From: Aralia elata
Lineage: Eukaryota > Streptophyta > Magnoliopsida > Apiales > Araliaceae
NCBI GenBank assembly: GCA_034770075.1
Contig: CM068386.1
Coordinates: forward strand, 40,047,990-40,111,989
Direction of reading: 5' to 3'
Length of the DNA: 64,000 bases
Numbering within the stretch: the first letter of the stretch is position 1; each line of letters begins with the position of its first letter. The notes under the pieces were generated by a model. That model had not been told where the DNA came from and made no database searches. It saw nothing but the letters and a program-made list of their open reading frames with translations. Shown piece by piece: positions 1-12,649 of the stretch. The translations under genes and the position numbers were made by a program.

Positions 1-1898
1 TTAAGGGAGGAAAAACTTGCTTAATATAATAATGGAGTTCAGAAACTTGCCTCGTATGTAGCTTTCCTAATTACAAACCACGTACAATAAACAACCTACA
101 GATTCCGTTTGTATTGCAACAAAAACGAATTAGTTACAATACTCACGTACATTAACACTCCAATCCTCACCTCAATTTCCAATTAACTACTGATTATCAA
201 CTCTATTTCAGGAGTTACAAGCTATATTACAACAATGTTACACTCTAAGAATTTCCACAACTTAACTTTAAGCTAAGGTATATTACCTTATATTTAATCA
301 TCATCAAACATCATTTAGAATCCATATTAACATCTTAATATTCACTTATTACATTAATTTAAGTTTAATCCTGCATAAAATGATATATCATAACTACCAA
401 GAAAAGAAAACAAAATAAATTTTATTTTTTTTTCCAGCAGTGATTCTCGCCGGGGCGAGAATTCCCTTTTAAACTTTCTCGCCGGGGCGAGGATTCCCTT
501 TTAAAATTTCTCGCCGGGGCGAGGATTTACAGTTCATTTCTCTCGTCGGGGCGAGAGACTCGGCAGTCGTCTCCTACAGTCGCGAACCAGTGAAAACTTA
601 GGCCAAATTTTCCTAATTCTACCATCCAATATACAAATTAAATATACCCAGACATCAAATATGATATAAAACAATTACCCATCATGTTTCTAAATATTAT
701 AACCATTCTAATACATATAACCAACCAAATTGAACCAAAAATTCTCTGTTAAAACTAAATATTCATGTTTTAGCTATTTTAATAAAATCAACCACTGTAA
801 ACTCATCTTTCAATCATTTTAATCCATTCGAATTACATTCTTTTCGTTTTTCATCATATTAACACAATCAAAAGTCAATTTACCGATTAATAATCTAATT
901 GAACATCAATTATCATATATATATGCCATAAATGAAATAAGACTCTGTAAAAACAAAGATTTCATTCTAAATCATGCTTTCATGAATTAACTCTTTCAAA
1001 TTAGTTTATAATCATCACATAATCTCTAATACATGCTTACTAACAATTATAACCAAGTAATTCATATATTTAGCATATAAATTCATATACAATGAAATAG
1101 AAATCATATACAGAGAAGTAAAATAATAAGAATATAATGAAGAACAAAACTAACAAGAATTATACCTTCAAGCTATGTATATAATTCCTTAGCTTAGCAC
1201 TTCCCTTCCTTCTCTTTCTCAATTCACAAACCTCTCAATTCTCAATTTTCTCTCTAATTCTCTCTTCTCTTTTCTCTGAACTCCCAAACTCTGTTCTTTT
1301 TCTTTCTTTCTCTTTTTTTTTGAAACTCTGTGTTTTCTTTTCTTTAACAACTGACAAGCAAAACAAATAAAAATTGATGGAACGTATATTCTAATTAAAT
1401 CATCAGTTATAAAAATTCAAAAACCATAAGGCTTGTTTGGCAAAACAAAATTGAAATAACTCATTATTTCCAACCAAAGGTCATAAGGCCTTGTTTGGTT
1501 TGATGGAAATAAAAACTCTTTCTATTTATTTAAATAACTCATTATAATATATAGTTTTAATTGTCACACTTTTAATTTAATTAAACTTATTATTAAATAA
1601 ATTCAATTAAACCTTACTAATTAAATTAATAATTCCCTTTTAACAAATAACAATAATACCAAATAAATTATCTTATTCAAATAAATCATTTATTCAAATA
1701 AACCATTTAATTATCTAATTTAATTATTAAATTAAATTAGAATAATCACATAAAATCATATTTAAATAACATTTAACATAAATTCTTTCACCATAACTTT
1801 ATAAATTATTTATCTTACTCAATAAACAAATTAATAAAAATATTTATATACAACTCAATAAATATTTTTATTTAATCACAAAAATTGCATTCGTTACA
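1..1898 (-). mobile_element. Ty3/gypsy-type LTR, 5' part, truncated by the window edge
   Basis: Read on the minus strand this begins TGTAACGAATGC at 1898 and continues leftward out of the window. The layout resembles 20825-22194: a TGT(A/G)ACGAA start, a long AT-rich stretch, then a GC-rich hairpin block followed by a near-shared TCATTTCT(C/A)TCG stretch. No coding potential was seen. The sequence just right of 1898 is not purine-rich on the minus strand, so this is more likely the outer edge of a 5' LTR than a 3' LTR preceded by a polypurine tract. Its orientation is opposite to the gag-pol that follows. The family assignment is an inference from layout. Confidence 0.55.
445..556. repeat. 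Four GC-rich hairpin units at exact 32-bp spacing
   Basis: Units of the type TCTCGCCGGGGCGAGA start at 445, 477, 509 and 541. Each is a near-perfect palindrome. They are separated by short AT-rich linkers of the type TTCCCTTTTAAA. They sit inside the minus-strand LTR in otherwise AT-rich sequence. Confidence 0.85.
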
Positions 1899-2309
1899 GT
1901 GTATACCACTACCCGGCAGAACAGGGGCAGACCCGATACACGGTGAGTAGGGATCTGGTGGCGCACATAACGTAGCTGGAGTATATCAGCGCAGTGGAGC
2001 ACGGGATGTTGGGATGAGACCTAGCAATTAGTAGTCTAGTAGTAGTAGTATGTCTGTGTGTGCATCATTATGTGAAGTCCGATCTATTGTGTAAGATACG
2101 AAATAGTTATGTGAACCCTTTTGATGTTAAGGGTAGTATGTTGATGTGTTCCCCACCTTTTATAATATTAGGAGATAGAGGTGACATTTATAGCAGTATG
2201 CTAGAAGTCAACGTGATGTAACAACTTGGCATATGAATATAAATTTTTTTGTTTTATCACTGTGTTATTAAATTTTTGCATTTGAGAAACACCTAAGATT
2301 TATACTTAG
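1899..2309 (+). other. Leader region upstream of the Ty3 gag; no PBS or 5' LTR found
   Basis: A 411-bp stretch of more balanced composition lies between the minus-strand LTR and the first gag ATG. It does not match the end of this element's own 3' LTR (20626-20824). No primer site of the TGGTATCAGAGC type is present. It may be a leader, or the remains of a 5' LTR altered by the insertion at 1898. I could not decide between these. Confidence 0.35.
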
Positions 2310-3818
2310 ATGATGAGAGTGAAACTTTGTGATGCAGAAATGCCGCCCAGACGTAGAATCACCGAGTTGGATGAGTCAATAAATAACGAGGGGAACCAAG
2401 CGGACCCCATTCAACGACTAGTAGACTTTCTAGGAGAAGCCCTGTGGGGAAGAAACAACGAACCAGTACACCCCAACCCCCAAGTTGCGCCAGTAACGAA
2501 CTTTAAAGACTTTAAGAGCGTAGGACCACCCAAGTTTAGGGGAACTACCGATCCCATCGAAGCACAAACTTAGATCAAGGAGATGGAGAAGGCGTTTACT
2601 ATTGCTCGAGTAGGGGAAGATCAGAAGACGATATTCGCTACTTATATGATGAAGGGTGAAACAAACTACTGGTGGGAAGCCAATCAGCAAAGAGCGGGTG
2701 AAGGAGTGATAGCCTGGGATAGATTTACCACTCTGTTCTTCTAGAATTACTTCCCGAAGAGCATGAAGAATAAGATGGAGGTTAAATTCTTGGAACTGAA
2801 GCAAGGCGAGATGACGGTAGCTCAGTATGCGGCAAGATTCAACGAGCTTGCACGATTTGCTACACACTATGTCGACGCCGAAGAAAGGAAGGCTAGACGC
2901 TTTGAGTTAGGACTGAAACCTTGGTTATTCAACAAGGTGTCAGTTCTTCAAATCGATTCGTTCGCCACACTGTTGGAGAAAGCGATCATTGCCGAGGGAG
3001 GTAGTGAAGCACTAAGTCAGTACAACATGGAAAAGAAGAACAAAAACAGTGGAGGAGAAACCCGTGGAGGAAGTAGTAGCGGGGGAAGTAACCTAGGAAA
3101 GAGAAGGTGGGATAACAATAATAACAACAACAACCGAAGCAACCAGTCGGGAAGTTATCAGGGAGGATTTAAGAAGAAAGCTGAGGTATGCCCGAAATGT
3201 GGGAAGAATCATCAAGGGGAATGCTGGAAGGGACGCGGTGTCTGTTTTAAATGCGGCCAAGAAGGGCACATTGCACCCCATTGTCCAAAGCCGAAGAAAA
3301 TTCGAGGATGTTTCGGTTACGGCTCGACTAAACACCAGATCAAGGACTGCCCGAAGAAGGGGAACGTCGGGGGAAACGGCAATCAAGGGGGAAGCAAGAT
3401 GATGATAGGTGGACCAGCACAACCCAACCGCTCGATGGCCCGAACTTTTAACATGACCGTCCAAGACGCAGTTGCTGCAAAGGACGTGGTGTCAGGTATT
3501 ATACCAATCAATAATATAAATGCTTATGTATTATTTGATTCGGGTGCTACCTGTTCCTTTGTGTCTGAAGAATTTGCTATGCGTTTAAACTTACCCCAAG
3601 AACGATTAGAAAATCCTTTAAGTATAGAGATTGCGAACAAGGAAGTAATTCCCGTAGAGTTCGTTTACCGAAATTGTTCTGCAAACATTAGAGGTCACGA
3701 ACTGAGTGTAGATTTGATTCTGATAAGATTGGGAGAGTTTGACGTGATATTAGGAATGGATTGGTCATCCAGCCACGCTGCGATGATCGATTGTCAAAAG
3801 AAAAGTGTGAACCTTTAG
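2310..3818 (+). pseudogene. Gag and aspartic protease part of the Ty3 polyprotein
   Basis: Gag packages the element RNA into cytoplasmic particles; the protease cuts the polyprotein. The gag core shows the usual KFRGTTDP and YWWE blocks and a YFPKSMK block. A Gly/Ser/Asn-rich linker leads to CCHC zinc knuckles near 3190-3360 (CPKCGKNHQGEC, CFKCGQEGHIAPHC); a third knuckle is damaged (CFGYGSTKHQIKDC). The protease active site DSGAT lies at about 3537, with the downstream ILGMDW block. Stops at 2571 (Trp expected), 2742 and 3816 break the frame. ATGs at 2310 and 2340 are both possible starts; MPPRRR after the second looks like a family gag start. Confidence 0.85.
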
Positions 3819-3884
3819 ACTTCAAATCGGTCTAAGGTAGTATTTAATGGTAGCTCATCGCTTAAGCAATCATGTTGTCTTACG

Positions 3885-5330
3885 ATGATGCAGGCCAAGA
3901 AATTGTTGAAGAAAGGATATGTGGGTTATTTAGCCTATATTGCAGATACTCGAAAGAAGGGAGTAGAAGTGAAAGATATATCAGTATTGAGAGAATTTCG
4001 AGACGTATTTCTAAATGATCTGTCTGGCCTTCCGCCAAACAGAGAAATTGAGTTTGTAATAGACCTAGCACCAGGAACTACACCAATTTCGAAAGCCCCG
4101 TATCGTATAGCACCGGTAGAGATGAAAGAATTGATGATACAATTGCAGGAATTATTAGATAAGGGTTATATTCGGCCGAGTGTGTCTCCTTGGGGGGCAC
4201 CAGTATTATTTGTCAAAAAGAAGGACGGATCGATGAGGCTTTGTATCGACTATCGAGAGTTGAACAAAGTAACGATCAAGAATAGGTATCCGTTACCGAG
4301 GATAGATGACTTTTTCGATCAATTAAAGGGAGCAAAGTGTTTCTCTAAGATAGATCTACGAACAGGTTATCATCAATTGAAGGTACGAGAGGAAGACATT
4401 CCAAAGACGATATTTCGAACCCGATATGGGCACTACGAATTTTTAGTGATGTCGTTCGGTTTGACCAATGCTCCAGCAGCGTTCATAGACTTGATGAACC
4501 GAGTATTCAAGCCATACTTGGATAAGTTTGTGGTGGTTTTCATCAACGACATTCTAATCTACTCAAAGACCAAAAAAGAGCACGCCGAACATTTGAAGAC
4601 AGTGTTGGAGGCATTAAGAAAGGAGAAGATGTACGCAAAATTTTCTAAGTGTGAATTTTGGATGGAGAAGGTCCAATTCTTGGGACACGTGATAGACAAG
4701 AATGGGATTTCAGTAGACCCTACGAAGGTAGAAGTTGTTAGTGGTTGGGAACAACCGAGGACACCGACAGAAGTAAGAAGTTTCTTGGGGTTAGCCAGGT
4801 ACTATCGAAGATTTATTCAAGATTTTTTCAAGATAGCAACCCCGTTGACCAATTTAACAAGGATGGCGATGAAGTTCGTGTGGACAGATAAATGCGAAGA
4901 AAGTTTCCAAGAATTGAAGAAGAGATTAAGCAAGGCGCCTGTATTATCTTTACCGGATGGTACGGGAGGATTTGTGGTGTATAGTGATGCGTCGCATAAA
5001 GGACTCGGTTGTGTGCTTATGCAACATGGCAAGGTCATTGCGTATGCGTCACGATAATTGAAGGATTACGAAAAACGATACCCTACCCATGACTTGGAGT
5101 TAGCGGCAGTCGTATTTGCGTTAAAAATTTGGAGGCACTATTTGTACGGAGAAAAATGTGAGATATATACGGACCACAAAAGTCTGAAATATATATTCAC
5201 ACAGAAGGAGTTAAATATGAGACAAAAGAGGTGGTTGGAATTAATCAAGGATTACGACTGCGAAATTCTTTATCACCCGGGAAAAGCCAACGTGGTAGCT
5301 GATGCGCTAAGCAGGAAAGGAAGGGAGAAA
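3885..5330 (+). pseudogene. Reverse transcriptase and RNase H part of the Ty3 polyprotein
   Basis: Fingers and palm motifs are clear: the PYRIAP block, [33 protein letters not shown] (motif A aspartate present), [10 protein letters not shown] and a motif C region. In motif C the usual F(V/I)DDIL reads FINDIL at about 4540-4551, so the first catalytic aspartate is Asn (GAC to AAC). This would be expected to abolish polymerase activity. RNase H follows, with [10 protein letters not shown] near 4980, then a stop at 5055 where family members read SRQLK, then [24 protein letters not shown] and the [10 protein letters not shown] end. The domain is in frame throughout. Confidence 0.9.
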
Positions 5331-5559
5331 TTGTTTATGTTAACAACTCAGGAGGAGTTAGTGAGAGAATTGGAGAAACTGGAAATAGAGATCAAGGAAC
5401 CAAGACAAACCAAGGAAAAGTTGTTTGTAATGGAAGCTCGTCCAATATTATTGGATCGAATCAAAGAAGCACAAGAGAACGATGATGAATGTGAGAAGAT
5501 AAAGAAGCGAATTGCGGAAAATGAGGAGGAAAAATTTCGAATGGATCAGGATGGTATTT

Positions 5560-6875
5560 TGAGATTTGAGAACCGAGTGTGGGTGCCAGCTGTGGCTGAA
5601 CTAAGAGAAGAAATTTTGCATGAGGCGCATAACACGGCATATTCTGTTCATCCTGGAGGAACGAAAATGTACCGGGATCTACGATAACATTTTTGGTGGC
5701 CAAATCTAAAGCGAGAGGTTGCAGAGTATGTCAGTAGATGTCTTACTTGCCAACGAGTAAAAGCAGAGCATCAGAGGCCGAGTGGTCTACTTCAACCGCT
5801 GTAAATACCGGAGTGGAAATGGGAGCACGTTACGATGGACTTCGTGGTGGGACTTCTAGCCACACAGAAGGGTTTTGACACTATTTGGGTTATCGTGGAT
5901 CGACTAACAAAGACAGCTCATTTTCTACCAATCAAGATTCGTTTTAACCTTAACCAATTAGCAAATTTATACGTAAAGGAAATAGTTTCGCGACATGGAG
6001 TGCCGGTGTCAATCGTCTCCGATCGAGATCCACGCTTCACGTCAAATTTTTGGAAAAGCCTGCAAGAAAGAATGGGGACACAATTGAGGTTAAGTACCGC
6101 GTATCACCCTCAGACAGACGGACAGAGTGAACGAACCATACAAACGCTAGAAGATATGCTTCAAGCTTGCGTAATGGATTTCAGAGGGAACTGGGATGAC
6201 CACTTACCCTTAGTAGAATTCGCTTACAATAATAGTCATCACGCGAGTATCAGTATGCCACCGTACGAAGCTCTCTATGGAAGGAAGTGCAGAACACCGT
6301 TGTGTTGGGATGAAGTCGGAGAACGACAACTTTTGGGGCCAGAGATAGTTCAACAGACGGCCAATGTGGTGACCACGATAAGAGCCAGATTAGTAGCCGC
6401 TCAAGATCGTCAGAAGAAGTATGCGGATTTGCACCGTCAGGGCCGAGACTTTGAAGTCGGTAGTTTCGTATTCTTAAAAGTATCTCCCTGGAAAGGAAAG
6501 ATCAGATTCGGCAAGAAAGGGAAGTTGAGTCTGAGGTTCATAGGACCATTTGAAGTTTTGAAGCGAGTGGGCGAAGTGGCATATATGGTAGCTTTACCGC
6601 CTAAATTGGAACACATCCACAACGTGTTTCACATTTCTGTGCTACGTCCGTACAAACCCGACTATAAGCACGTGATATCCTATGAGCCGATTCAAGTAGA
6701 GAAGAATCTGACCTATGAGGAAATTCCTGTCCAAATACTAGATAGGAAAGAGTAGACCTTGAAAAACAAGTGTATATCTTCTGTAAAAGTAGTTTGGCGA
6801 AACCACGATGCCGAGGAGGCTACGTGGGAGTTAGAGAGTAAGATGAGTAGGGATTATCCCCATTTGTTTGTGTAA
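5560..6875 (+). pseudogene. Integrase with chromodomain-like tail of the Ty3 polyprotein
   Basis: The integrase inserts the cDNA copy into chromosomes. Visible in order: the HHCC zinc module (HEAH, H-PGG, CLTC near 5620-5750), the catalytic core with the first Asp in TMDF, the second in [10 protein letters not shown], and the Glu in a [11 protein letters not shown] block; then a GPF-type module ([10 protein letters not shown]) and [12 protein letters not shown]. After a stop at 6753 the frame continues as VVWRNHDAEEATWELE and YPHLF, the usual chromodomain-like end of Tekay elements. Stops at 5685 (in the zinc module) and 5802 (before the core) also break it. The catalytic residues look intact. 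Confidence 0.88.
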
Positions 6876-6909
6876 CCTTGTATCAATTCTGAGGACGGAA
6901 TTTTTATCA

Positions 6910-6919
6910 GGGGGGAGAA
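6910..6919 (+). other. Polypurine tract of the Ty3 element
   Basis: GGGGGGAGAA lies immediately before the LTR start TGTAATACCC. It is the expected plus-strand primer site. Confidence 0.85.
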
Positions 6920-8455
6920 TGTAATACCCGAGAATTTTGAATAATATTAATATTAACTTTTCCATTTAAGTTGAATATTCATTCGAATATGAGTTTATGT
7001 GATATGTCATTTTGGTAGTGATGTGATAAAGTGATTCAAGTAGTGATTTAATAAGAAAAGGAATTTATTAATGCTACCTTAGTTAATTAATTATGGTGTG
7101 ACTGATAATCTCTATTAATTTATTTAAGTGTTATATGTCATGCTACTTGAGGTGTAACTGCATGATGAGATGTATATTATTTATAATAAAGTTTCTGCAT
7201 TCATTTATTAATATAAAAGATATGTGTGACATTTAAATTACATGAGATAATAATTGAAGCGAACGAATAATTGTTAGATAATAATTATCTCAATACTTAA
7301 ATGTTTATTGTAATAAATGTACTATGGAATAATAATGAATATTAATTATTTGGGTGTCAGTAATTTATTAGATTATACTTTAATAAATGTACATGGATTA
7401 TATGATATGTGTTTATTTGTGCAACTTTAATTTGATGCAAGGTAGTAGCATCTAATTATTTAATACACCTTGACCTAAGTTTACATTTTTAAATCAAAGT
7501 ATGCTAATAAGCCTTATTTGGAATGTCTGAGCTTTGTTTTGTCCCAAATTGAGAGTCTTTTCCTTGCCCAAATGTTACCCACGTGAATAGCTAGTTGCTG
7601 AAAATATGAAAGGGCTACAAGCTTAGACTTCTTCTTCTTCCTTGCAAACCTCAGCTTCATGATGAAATGGGAAGTGGCCCAAATAATGCCTCACCACTAT
7701 TCCACCAACTTCCCATTAACCACTAGCTTCTTTCTTCTTCTAATGGTTTGAACCTTAGAACAAAACATTTGCACGGTCCATGAATTCTCTACAAATTGAA
7801 GCCTCCTCTACACAATTCTTGTTGCTAGAAATCTGATTTAGCTCAAGTAGAGAGTGGGTGTGAGAGTGGTCAGAACAAGGGTTAAGAATTTCAAGCTTCG
7901 CAGAGGTAAAACTCTACCACATTGTGTTTTTAATTGCTTGAGTTGAATTCTTAGAAATTGCCATGAATTTTGTGTTAGTTGGTTGGTAGTTGATGTACAT
8001 ATGTTTATCAAGTCACATACATGTTATTGAGGTGATAATCATGTGTTATGCTATCAAGATTCAAGTTTTCTAAATTTTCAGAAAATAACATGTTATACAT
8101 GCTTATAATGTACCAAGAATGGTTGAGCTAAGTTATAGTAATTTGTAAGTGGGTGTTATACATTGTTAGTATAGTCAAATACGAAAACAACGAAAGTTAA
8201 ATGGACCATTTTGGTCCAGAAACGAGTTCGTTATGGAATCAATCGCTAAATGTGTTAAACTTTGGAAAAATGGTATGAAGGTTGAATTTAATTCTTGAAC
8301 TTAATTGTTTACTTGTTTTAAGTTGATAGAATCATGTTAAGTATGCTTAATATCATGTTTGTGGACTTTATGTGAGGTGGGTATTCATGAATTTCTATTT
8401 GAATTGGTTTTGGCTTGGAGGGATTTGCTGATACAGGGAGTTTCCTGGTTCTGCC

Positions 8456-8520
8456 GAGGAGCAGCGCGGCTGCGCTACTCCCCAGGCAAAACCAGGCGCG
8501 GCCGCGCAGTGCTCCAGAGG
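8456..8520. repeat. GC-rich palindrome block in the Ty3 3' LTR
   Basis: It contains AGCAGCGCGGCTGCGCTACT and the perfect palindrome GCGCGGCCGCGC at 8496-8507. The surrounding LTR is AT-rich. A second related block lies about 0.5 kb downstream. Confidence 0.8.
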
Positions 8521-8973
8521 AAAAAAAAATCCAAGTTTTGTCCTTCCAGTATTCTGAGCATGCTAGTTTGGTTTATATAGACCCATGTATATACTTGGTA
8601 GGTGTTTTGAGACTACCTAGCATGAAATGTATTACCATTTGCTTAGTTAAATGTTTGGAAACAAAATATTAGAAGATTAGAAACTAACACTTGTCAAACC
8701 TTAAGCCTTTATGTTCTAAACTTACAAGCATGTGTATACGGTTTATAGATGGGTCTAAATGTGTAGGCCTTGTGAGTCAAGTTGTTATGCATGCTTAGTT
8801 GCCTTAATATGAGATTTCAAAGAAATTTAGGACTTGAGAAATAGTATTGTCCAACGTTGTGTGAATTGCATTCCGACATTTCAAACATGTGTATGTGAGT
8901 GACCTCAGTAAGCAATGAATGCTAGCAAGTTAAGCTAATCATGCAGGAGTAAAAGGCAGCTCTGGGGGTAACA

Positions 8974-9030
8974 GGGAGCAGCGCGGCCGCGCCACTCCCT
9001 AGTTATATTCCAGCGTGGCCGCGCTGTCCT
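8974..9030. repeat. Second GC-rich palindrome block in the Ty3 3' LTR
   Basis: It contains GGAGCAGCGCGGCCGCGCCA followed by CAGCGTGGCCGCGCTGTCC. It is arranged as in the first block, so it looks like a diverged internal duplicate. Confidence 0.8.
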
Positions 9031-10255
9031 ACAGTGCATTCTGACTAATTTGTTGCTAATCTGAAAATGAAATGTGTGTGCATTACGCTTTAGTACATGA
9101 TTAAACTGATACTTCTATTATGTGACCATGTTAAGACCATATAGAATCAAGATTTTAAAAGTGTTTACAAGTTTTCTAAATGAGTTTCAAAGCGAGATCG
9201 TTAACGATTTCAAACAACGTGATATGTTGGTATATGGTCAGGATTAGCATCTAAGATGGGACTAAAAATGTGTTATACTTGTGTGTATATGTGTAGGGTC
9301 ATAATGTGGAATTATTTGAGTTATGAACTTGTATGACTAATGGGATTCTTATATATATAACTATTATACAATAGGATTGCAACGTGTCATTAAGCTTTAA
9401 ATTCGTAGACTACGCTAAAGGTAAGTACTCGAACCCTTTCTCTTTATTGAGCAAGCATATAAACTTGTATATTCATGTATCATACAAGTATGTGGCAATG
9501 ACTCTTATGCTTTATAAACTGTCATTCATATTCTAAGGATTGGTTTAAGATTAATATCCCTTAAACCTCATTGCAAGTATTCGTATTCATTATGTCATTG
9601 AATATGATTATAAAAGTTGTCTAAACCATTGTTTCGGTTAGACTATTATACATGTGTTAGAAAGCTATTCCAAACCAATTGTCTTGGTGCGGACTCTAAT
9701 ATACTGAGATGAACAACCCTCATTAAAGGGGAAATTATATTGTCGGGGAACCGACGTGCGCACTTATAAGCATGTGAAAGTTATGCATAACCTGGAGTAC
9801 TATAGGCTGATCACATGTGTACTTGTTTTTATTGGATTTTCAGTATAATAACTGTTAATTCTAGCAGGAGTTCTTAGTCCTTTAGTGACTACTCAGTGTT
9901 CATATTCTTGGACTTTGAAATGATTAGACGCATGAATCTTATTGATGTTCTTCGGTCCATAGCGACTCTTATAATTGATTCTTCTTATTATTCTTGAACT
10001 ATCCCTTACTGTCATACCCTTGCGATTTGAAATTTATATTGTTCACCCCCATTGTATATACTTGCTGAGCAATTTTGTTGCTCATTCTTGCTTTATTTAA
10101 ACCTTTCAGTTAAGGCAGAACGAGGTGAACCTTCAGGCAAGGACAAGGGAAAGGGCAAAACTACGGAGTAGCTTTGTTCTTCCTTAAGAAGAAGATTATT
10201 TTTTATGTTGCTTTAAGTTTTCTAATTCGGTTGTGTAATAAGCTTAGGCATGGAT

Positions 10256-10260
10256 TATGT
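10256..10260. repeat. Target site duplication TATGT, left copy
   Basis: TATGT directly precedes the element at 10261 and is repeated exactly at 20621-20625 after its right LTR. Confidence 0.9.
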
Positions 10261-12413
10261 TGTCGACGCCGGGTTTTCTTCTCGCGTGTCCTTTTAGTCT
10301 TTTCCAATTTTAGCCTTTTGGTTTAGATGATTTTTTGGAAAAGGTCGGCATTGATGTCGACGGGGTTTTGAAAGATCGTTTTTTATGATGAGCCATTTAA
10401 CCAGAGTCGCCAGTTGGTATATTTGAAATGGATGTACCAACTCATCCGAGTTTTCGTTTTTTTATGAATCGCTGGCTCATGTGTGACTCCGAATTAATTG
10501 GTCTGCGAATCGAGATTCATAGAGTTCGGGGGCTTGCTTAAGTGAGGGGAAGGTGTTAGGCACCCCTCGACTTCCGTGAAACACGGTTACCGCAATCTTG
10601 ATGCTTTTCCTATCCTTTAATTCATAAAAACGTATATGCGTGCGTGTGTGTGTGGTGTGTGCCTAAATGAATGTTGTGGTGAGTTTGTATGAAAGAATCA
10701 TTTGGATTTTAGGGAAAATCGTGTTTTAATTTGAGAACAGCTTCGGAATATCTTTTCGGCATACACGAGAAAGCTTTATTCTTTATAAGAAAGGTTTGAT
10801 TTTTAATTTGTCAAAACAATGAGACTTCCATTAGGTGTCGTTTTGGTGGAAACAAGAGTTTTAAACCTTCGTCAAAATAGGAATCGAGATCTATACGTTG
10901 CTTTTGTAACTCAAACGATGGGCAACTTCCTAGAATCTCTTTAACCCTATATACAACGGTTTAATAAAAACGTCATTTTATTTATAAAATCATTTTGTGT
11001 GATGTTTTGGAAAACAATCCTTCTTTAGCTTTCTCATTAGATAGGAATCGACCATTCATTAACATTTCTCAAATTTTAACCTCGTGATTCTAATATCCTA
11101 CTTTGATTGATTTTATGAAAATCTTATCATTTAGCTTTGAAACCAATTTCGTGTCCATAAATCAAATCAAGCATAAAACACGCGTCGGGGCTATTCATGG
11201 GCATGTAAGCCATCAAAATGTCCCCGAACGCCAACAATCACAAATTTCACTATTTCGGGGCCTTAAGCACGATTCTCGCCTTAGCGTCGTTTTAAGGCCC
11301 AACGATTACATATTTACAATGAAAACTACGTCATTTCTACTTCTTACATCAAGATATGGTCCATCATCGGATTGGGACCCCGGGGTCGCTTTCCTAGGCT
11401 CACAACCAAGTAATCCACACACAAACAATCGGATATTACAAGAAAATGAACCAACCCCGGATAATCTAACAATACCAAGACATCCTAAAATAACGATTTA
11501 AAGGAATTGATACCAAATATAACACCTTAAAACAAACAAAGAAATTAATGAAACGAATATCATCGGGTTATTAGGAAGAGTTTTATTCCGATGGAAACTT
11601 CACTCATAATCCCTAATTCATTGTTCAACTCAATAAATTACATGAAAAATTGCATCTAATTTGATCAAATGAATATGATAGAAAATTGATATCACGAAAG
11701 AGATTTCACCTTGCAATTGATATCCAAATGGATGTGAACTTGATGTATTTTGAATAGAATAAGGAGTGTATTGATACAATCAAAATCAAAAGAATTGAAT
11801 TCTCTCCTTTTTTCTCTCTTTTCTTCCTATTTGATTGCAAAATTTCTCTCTTTTTCCTCTCAATTTCCGTGCTCTTTTGCTGCTGGGAATTTCCTTCTTC
11901 TTTCCAATTCTAAAAATTGCTGAACCTCCTGTATTGCTGCCCGAAAGCGGCTTAAATAGGCTGGCCAGAGCCAGCCGCAGATCTATCTGCGGCTGGCCGC
12001 AGATGGATCTGCGGCTGGCCAGCTGGCACGCCTCCCATCGCACTCAGCTGCTGAGTGCTGATTTCCCCGGTTTTCGTGCTGGCGCACCCACTTGCCGCAG
12101 ATCCATCCGCGGCTGGCGGGCTTGACTTTCTCGATTTTCGTGTCACGCCTCGATTTTCGTACCGCAACGTCGGTTTTCGCTGACAGGCTCGTATTCCGCA
12201 GTCCGGGAACTTCCGGGAGACGTGCCACCTCATTCGGAAATGCCTGCCTCGGACGGTCATGCTGTCACGTCGACTTGGGCTGCCCAAATCATTGCGGCGG
12301 GACCGGGCGCTCGCCCTTGTGCCCGCTCCTTTGCTCCCGCAAGCTGGTTTAATTGACGATTTCGCCCTCCTGTCAAGGTTAGTAGAAGGAAACGCAAAAT
12401 TTGGGTGTCTACA
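10261..12413. repeat. Left LTR of the non-coding element (2153 bp)
   Basis: It is nearly identical to 18465-20620. The differences are largely single-base homopolymer indels. Open frames inside it, such as 11103-11501, are unrelated to known proteins and are disrupted in the other copy. Confidence 0.9.
11965..12120. repeat. GC-rich palindromes in the left LTR
   Basis: The unit CCGCAGATC-N-GATCTGCGG with CTGGCCAGC arms is repeated in alternating orientation, so the stretch can fold into long hairpins. A further half unit lies near 12095-12120. Confidence 0.8.
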
Positions 12414-12649
12414 GCTGCCCCTCTTTATCATGTTTATGAAATGATAAATGAAATGAACAGGATAAAGAGTAGACACTCGATGCATGAATGACAGTGCATA
12501 AGAATGACAGTACATACATGATGCCACACATATAGCTTATGATGCAACATAAGATGTAATGCATGCAAGACATTCGTAAGAGTGTCAATGTATCAACCCC
12601 TTGACCGTGTTTGTTAGTCTTTGGGTTCACTCTTTCAATCTATCGTCTC

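Larger units (their letters stand above)
2310..6875 (+). pseudogene. Ty3/gypsy chromovirus gag-pol polyprotein, seven in-frame nonsense codons
   Basis: A single reading frame encodes gag, protease, reverse transcriptase, RNase H, integrase and a C-terminal chromodomain-like end, in the order typical of chromoviruses (Tekay/Del type). Every open segment starts in the same frame, so no frameshift is seen over 4.5 kb. The frame is broken by stops at 2571, 2742, 3816, 5055, 5685, 5802 and 6753, before the natural stop at 6873-6875. At least five are one transition away from the residue expected in the family (Gln CAA/CAG to TAA/TAG, Trp TGG to TAG). The copy cannot make a full polyprotein. It is followed directly by a polypurine tract and its 3' LTR. 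Confidence 0.9.
6920..10260 (+). mobile_element. 3' LTR of the Ty3 element, first part
   Basis: It starts TGTAATACCC right after the polypurine tract. It continues until the insertion of the large non-coding element at 10261 and resumes at 20626-20824, giving a total near 3.5 kb, within the range of Tekay-type LTRs. Small open frames near 8360-8670 are not genes. The block TGCTGAGCAA near 10063 recurs in the other Tekay-like LTRs of this window. The end segment just before the insertion includes AAGGCAGAACGAGGTGAACC near 10112. Confidence 0.85.

Noticed and set aside
11103..11501. 132-codon open frame in the LARD LTR
   Set aside because: It is broken by one-base indels in the sister LTR and has no recognisable domain.
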